Notes under the pieces: generated by a model | The model's input: the letters and a program-made list of their open reading frames with translations, nothing else | Database searches by the model: none | Told to the model about the DNA's origin: nothing | Position numbers and translations under genes: made by a program | Assembly (NCBI RefSeq): GCF_014647455.2 | Contig: NZ_BMPF01000002.1 | Location: forward strand, 558,001-622,000 | Length of the DNA: 64,000 bases | Reading direction: 5' to 3' | From: Halarchaeum grantii | GTDB lineage: Archaea > Halobacteriota > Halobacteria > Halobacteriales > Halobacteriaceae | Shown: positions 61,939 to 64,000 of the stretch, piece after piece | Position numbering within the stretch: the first letter of the stretch is position 1 | How the letters are laid out: each line of letters opens with the position of its first letter

Positions 61939-64000
61939 CTACATGAAGTCCGCGATGCCGGACTGCTTGTTGTGGTCGTCCTCGAAGACGGATTCGAGGG
62001 AGGCCTCGAGGACTTCGAGGCGCTGTTTCGTGTACTCGCGACAGTCGTACTCCTCGGCGACCTGAATCGCGGTGTCCATGTACTTGTTCACGGAGCCCTC
62101 GTGGACGGTGAGGTTGACGCGGCCGCCGCACTCCCGGCAGTCACCAGAGAGAGGCATTCGGCGATACTTCTCCCCGCAGTCGAGACAGCGCGTCTCCTGC
62201 CGGCTGAACGCTCGGAGGTTCCCGATGAGGTCCGGGAGGAAGTGGCCCTCGATGACGCGCTCGGCGACGTCCGTCTCGTCGACGGCGCGGAGCTTTCTGG
62301 CTAACTCGAGTTGGGCGTCCATCTTCTCCATCATCGACCCGAGCGTCTTGTACGCCGAGAGGTCGGGCCCGAGCGCGATGTCGGTCGTGTCGTGCGTGTG
62401 CGCGAAACCCGTGTACTCCTCGTCCGTGCCGAGCGACTCCTCGGCGATGGTGATGTCGACGTCCTCGGGGTCCGCCATCTCGCGGGTCGCCTCGTAGAAC
62501 TCGAGGGGGTAGCGCTCGACGACGTCCATGTTGTGCGCCTCGTCGTCGATCTCCGTCGGGTCGATGCGCGAGGACATCACGAGCGGCGCGTCCATCTGCC
62601 CGCCGCGCTTGTCGGGCAAGTAGGACTTCGAGAAGTTGAGGAGGCCGTCCATGAGGAGCATCACGCAGTCCTCGTCACCGTCGCAGTTGCGGCGCTTCGC
62701 GGCGTGAAAGTACGGATGCGCGTAGCCGACAGCCGCAGACGTGAAGCCGACGACGCGGCCGACGACGGCGGCCGACGTGTGGGGCGCCATCCCGAAGACG
62801 AGTTCGCCGACGAGGTCCTGGCGCTCCGCGACGTCGTAGAAGGGCTCGAGGCCGTAGTAGTCCTCCAAGAGCTCGTCGACGAAGTCCGCGGTCTTGAGCA
62901 TGTGCTCGGCGGCGCCGTCGGGGAGGACGATGTCCTGCACCCGTAACTCGACGAGTTGGTCGTCGTGCTGGAGGGGGTCGCCGTTGACGTCCGCCGTGTA
63001 GCCGAGTTCGCGGAAGTCCTCGACGGTGACGTCGAGTTCGGCGGGCCGCACCGAGGTGACGGGGAGGTCCGTCATGTCGTAGCGGACGGTGCCGTCCTTG
63101 AACGTGGTGACGCCGTGTTTCGCGCGGAGGACGCCCTTCTCGATGGGCTCGGGGACCTTCTCCGTGGAGGTGAGCCCCTTCACGCCCTTCAGGATGTCGT
63201 AGGCGCTCTCGCGCTCGCCGACGGCCTGCAGCGCCTCGCGGTAGGCGTCGCGAACGTCCACCGTTTGGCGCTCGACGTTGTCGAGTTCGCGCTCGCAGCG
63301 CGGGCACTCGACGCGGCCGGACTCGTCGGGTTCGGCGACGATGCCGCAGTCCTCGCACTCGTAGTGGGGGTCGGTCCACGCGCCACAGGACTCACAGCGG
63401 GGCTTGTAGGTGTGCTCCCCGCAGTCCGGGCACGCGCGCTCGCCGAGTTGGACGTCGACGAGGCCCTGCTCGGCGCGCATGTCGGGCGCGTAGTCGGCGG
63501 CCTCGCGGAAGGAGCGCTGACTGCCGCCGGCGTCGCCGATGGGGAAGAGCGTGTGGACGGCGGGCGAGAGGTCGCGCGATTCGGATTTCTCCGGGCGACC
63601 CATCCGGTTCCCGATGCGCGTCGGGGCGCGCTCCCGGACGGCGAAGGGCGCGACGGCCTCGACGGCCCGCATCGCGTTCGGCCACTCGCGGGCCGCCTCG
63701 GGGAGGTCGTCGGGCGCCCACTCGCGCTCGAGGTCGTCGTCGAAGCCCATCGTGCGGACGAGCGGGCGCCAGTCCGCGACGGTGAGCGTCGCGTCGCTCT
63801 GCGAGTGCTCGACGAGGAGGCGTTCGAGGGCGTCGCGCGCGCCCTCGGTGTTCGGGACCCGGAGGGTGTCGGCCTGCACGGCGGCGCCGTCGACGGCGTC
63901 CGCGAGCGCGAGGAAGTCCTCAAGCGTGAGGTCGTGCCAGCAGTAGGTGTACTGGGGGTGGAGCGGCGTGTCGTAGTCGGCAGCCCACGACAGGGCCTGT
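61939..64000 (-). CDS. polC: DNA polymerase D large subunit (DP2), C-terminal part
   Basis: The C-terminal ~687 residues of the catalytic subunit of archaeal family D DNA polymerase; the frame is open to the right window edge, so the 5' part is missing. The catalytic metal motif NCDGDED is at 62668-62688, followed by LNFSKSYLPDKRGGQMDAPLV. Two zinc modules are visible (CPDCGEHTYKPRCESCG with CEDCG/CPRCE, and CLDCGEKYRR with GDCRECGG). The insertion site often used by inteins at NCDGDED is uninterrupted. Confidence 0.94.
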   Translation of the reverse strand, partial: QALSWAADYDTPLHPQYTYCWHDLTLEDFLALADAVDGAAVQADTLRVPNTEGARDALERLLVEHSQSDATLTVADWRPLVRTMGFDDDLEREWAPDDLPEAAREWPNAMRAVEAVAPFAVRERAPTRIGNRMGRPEKSESRDLSPAVHTLFPIGDAGGSQRSFREAADYAPDMRAEQGLVDVQLGERACPDCGEHTYKPRCESCGAWTDPHYECEDCGIVAEPDESGRVECPRCERELDNVERQTVDVRDAYREALQAVGERESAYDILKGVKGLTSTEKVPEPIEKGVLRAKHGVTTFKDGTVRYDMTDLPVTSVRPAELDVTVEDFRELGYTADVNGDPLQHDDQLVELRVQDIVLPDGAAEHMLKTADFVDELLEDYYGLEPFYDVAERQDLVGELVFGMAPHTSAAVVGRVVGFTSAAVGYAHPYFHAAKRRNCDGDEDCVMLLMDGLLNFSKSYLPDKRGGQMDAPLVMSSRIDPTEIDDEAHNMDVVERYPLEFYEATREMADPEDVDITIAEESLGTDEEYTGFAHTHDTTDIALGPDLSAYKTLGSMMEKMDAQLELARKLRAVDETDVAERVIEGHFLPDLIGNLRAFSRQETRCLDCGEKYRRMPLSGDCRECGGRVNLTVHEGSVNKYMDTAIQVAEEYDCREYTKQRLEVLEASLESVFEDDHNKQSGIADFM

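Overview
The window is chromosomal DNA from a haloarchaeon (class Halobacteria). The evidence is the high G+C content with strong G/C preference at third codon positions, very acidic proteins rich in Asp and Glu, many short intergenic gaps with TATA boxes 25-30 nt before the start codon (leaderless transcripts), Tat lipoproteins, and several families known almost only from haloarchaea (DUF5809/DUF5810, DUF5783, DUF5828, DUF7130, conditioned medium-induced protein 4). A genus cannot be fixed from this sequence. There is no prophage, insertion sequence or CRISPR array. It looks like core chromosome with transport and cofactor modules.

Layout. 1-4.5 kb: zinc-finger pair DUF5809/DUF5810, RimI, aconitase, dUTPase. 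4.6-8.1 kb: a secreted PhoX-type protein with cohesin-like and dockerin-like domains, next to a membrane-anchored protein with a related cohesin-like domain. 9-18.5 kb: MFS and MATE exporters, tRNA-Arg(CCG), 6-phosphogluconate dehydrogenase, an ABC exporter, and an iron-type ABC importer carrying DtxR-like palindromes. 18.6-28.4 kb: valyl-tRNA synthetase behind a tiny valine-rich ORF, a cold-shock protein, a CBS protein, an M29 aminopeptidase, a metal efflux pump, RNase P RNA, an AMMECR1 protein, nicotinate phosphoribosyltransferase, an ACT protein and an IMPACT protein. 28.4-33.5 kb: a TAXI-TRAP transporter operon and uracil phosphoribosyltransferase. 33.6-43.6 kb: ArsA ATPase, CstA peptide/pyruvate transporter, cupin, phosphate permease, CBS/HlyC membrane protein, two redoxin-like proteins, Sua5 and a Cas4-like protein. 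43.6-48.5 kb: Cmi4, a complete ECF biotin transporter, a 60-bp tandem repeat and an MFS transporter. 48.6-58.0 kb: tetrapyrrole genes hemB, then hemL-hemC-sumT-hemD, with two ammonium-transporter genes between hemB and hemL. 58-64 kb: DHH phosphoesterase, GNAT, NifU, small zinc proteins, and the C-terminal part of DNA polymerase D large subunit.

The most unusual feature is the pair of consecutive genes (49.9-54.0 kb) that each encode an Amt channel fused in frame to a complete PII (GlnK) signalling domain. Haloarchaea usually carry amt and glnK as separate neighbours. Each fusion gene has its own promoter region with a shared 17-nt element, a palindrome, and a micro-ORF that ends exactly at the amt start codon. 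Other points to follow up are a possible cohesin/dockerin surface-anchoring pair around a phosphatase, a candidate valine leader peptide before valS, iron boxes, a palindrome before the TAXI operon, and several catalytically degenerate family members (Cys-less peroxiredoxin, Asp-less PiT permease, Cas4-like protein).

The tetrapyrrole genes give 5-aminolevulinate to precorrin-2 (HemL, HemB, HemC, HemD, SumT), as expected for the siroheme-dependent heme route and cobalamin synthesis in archaea. HemA is not in the window.
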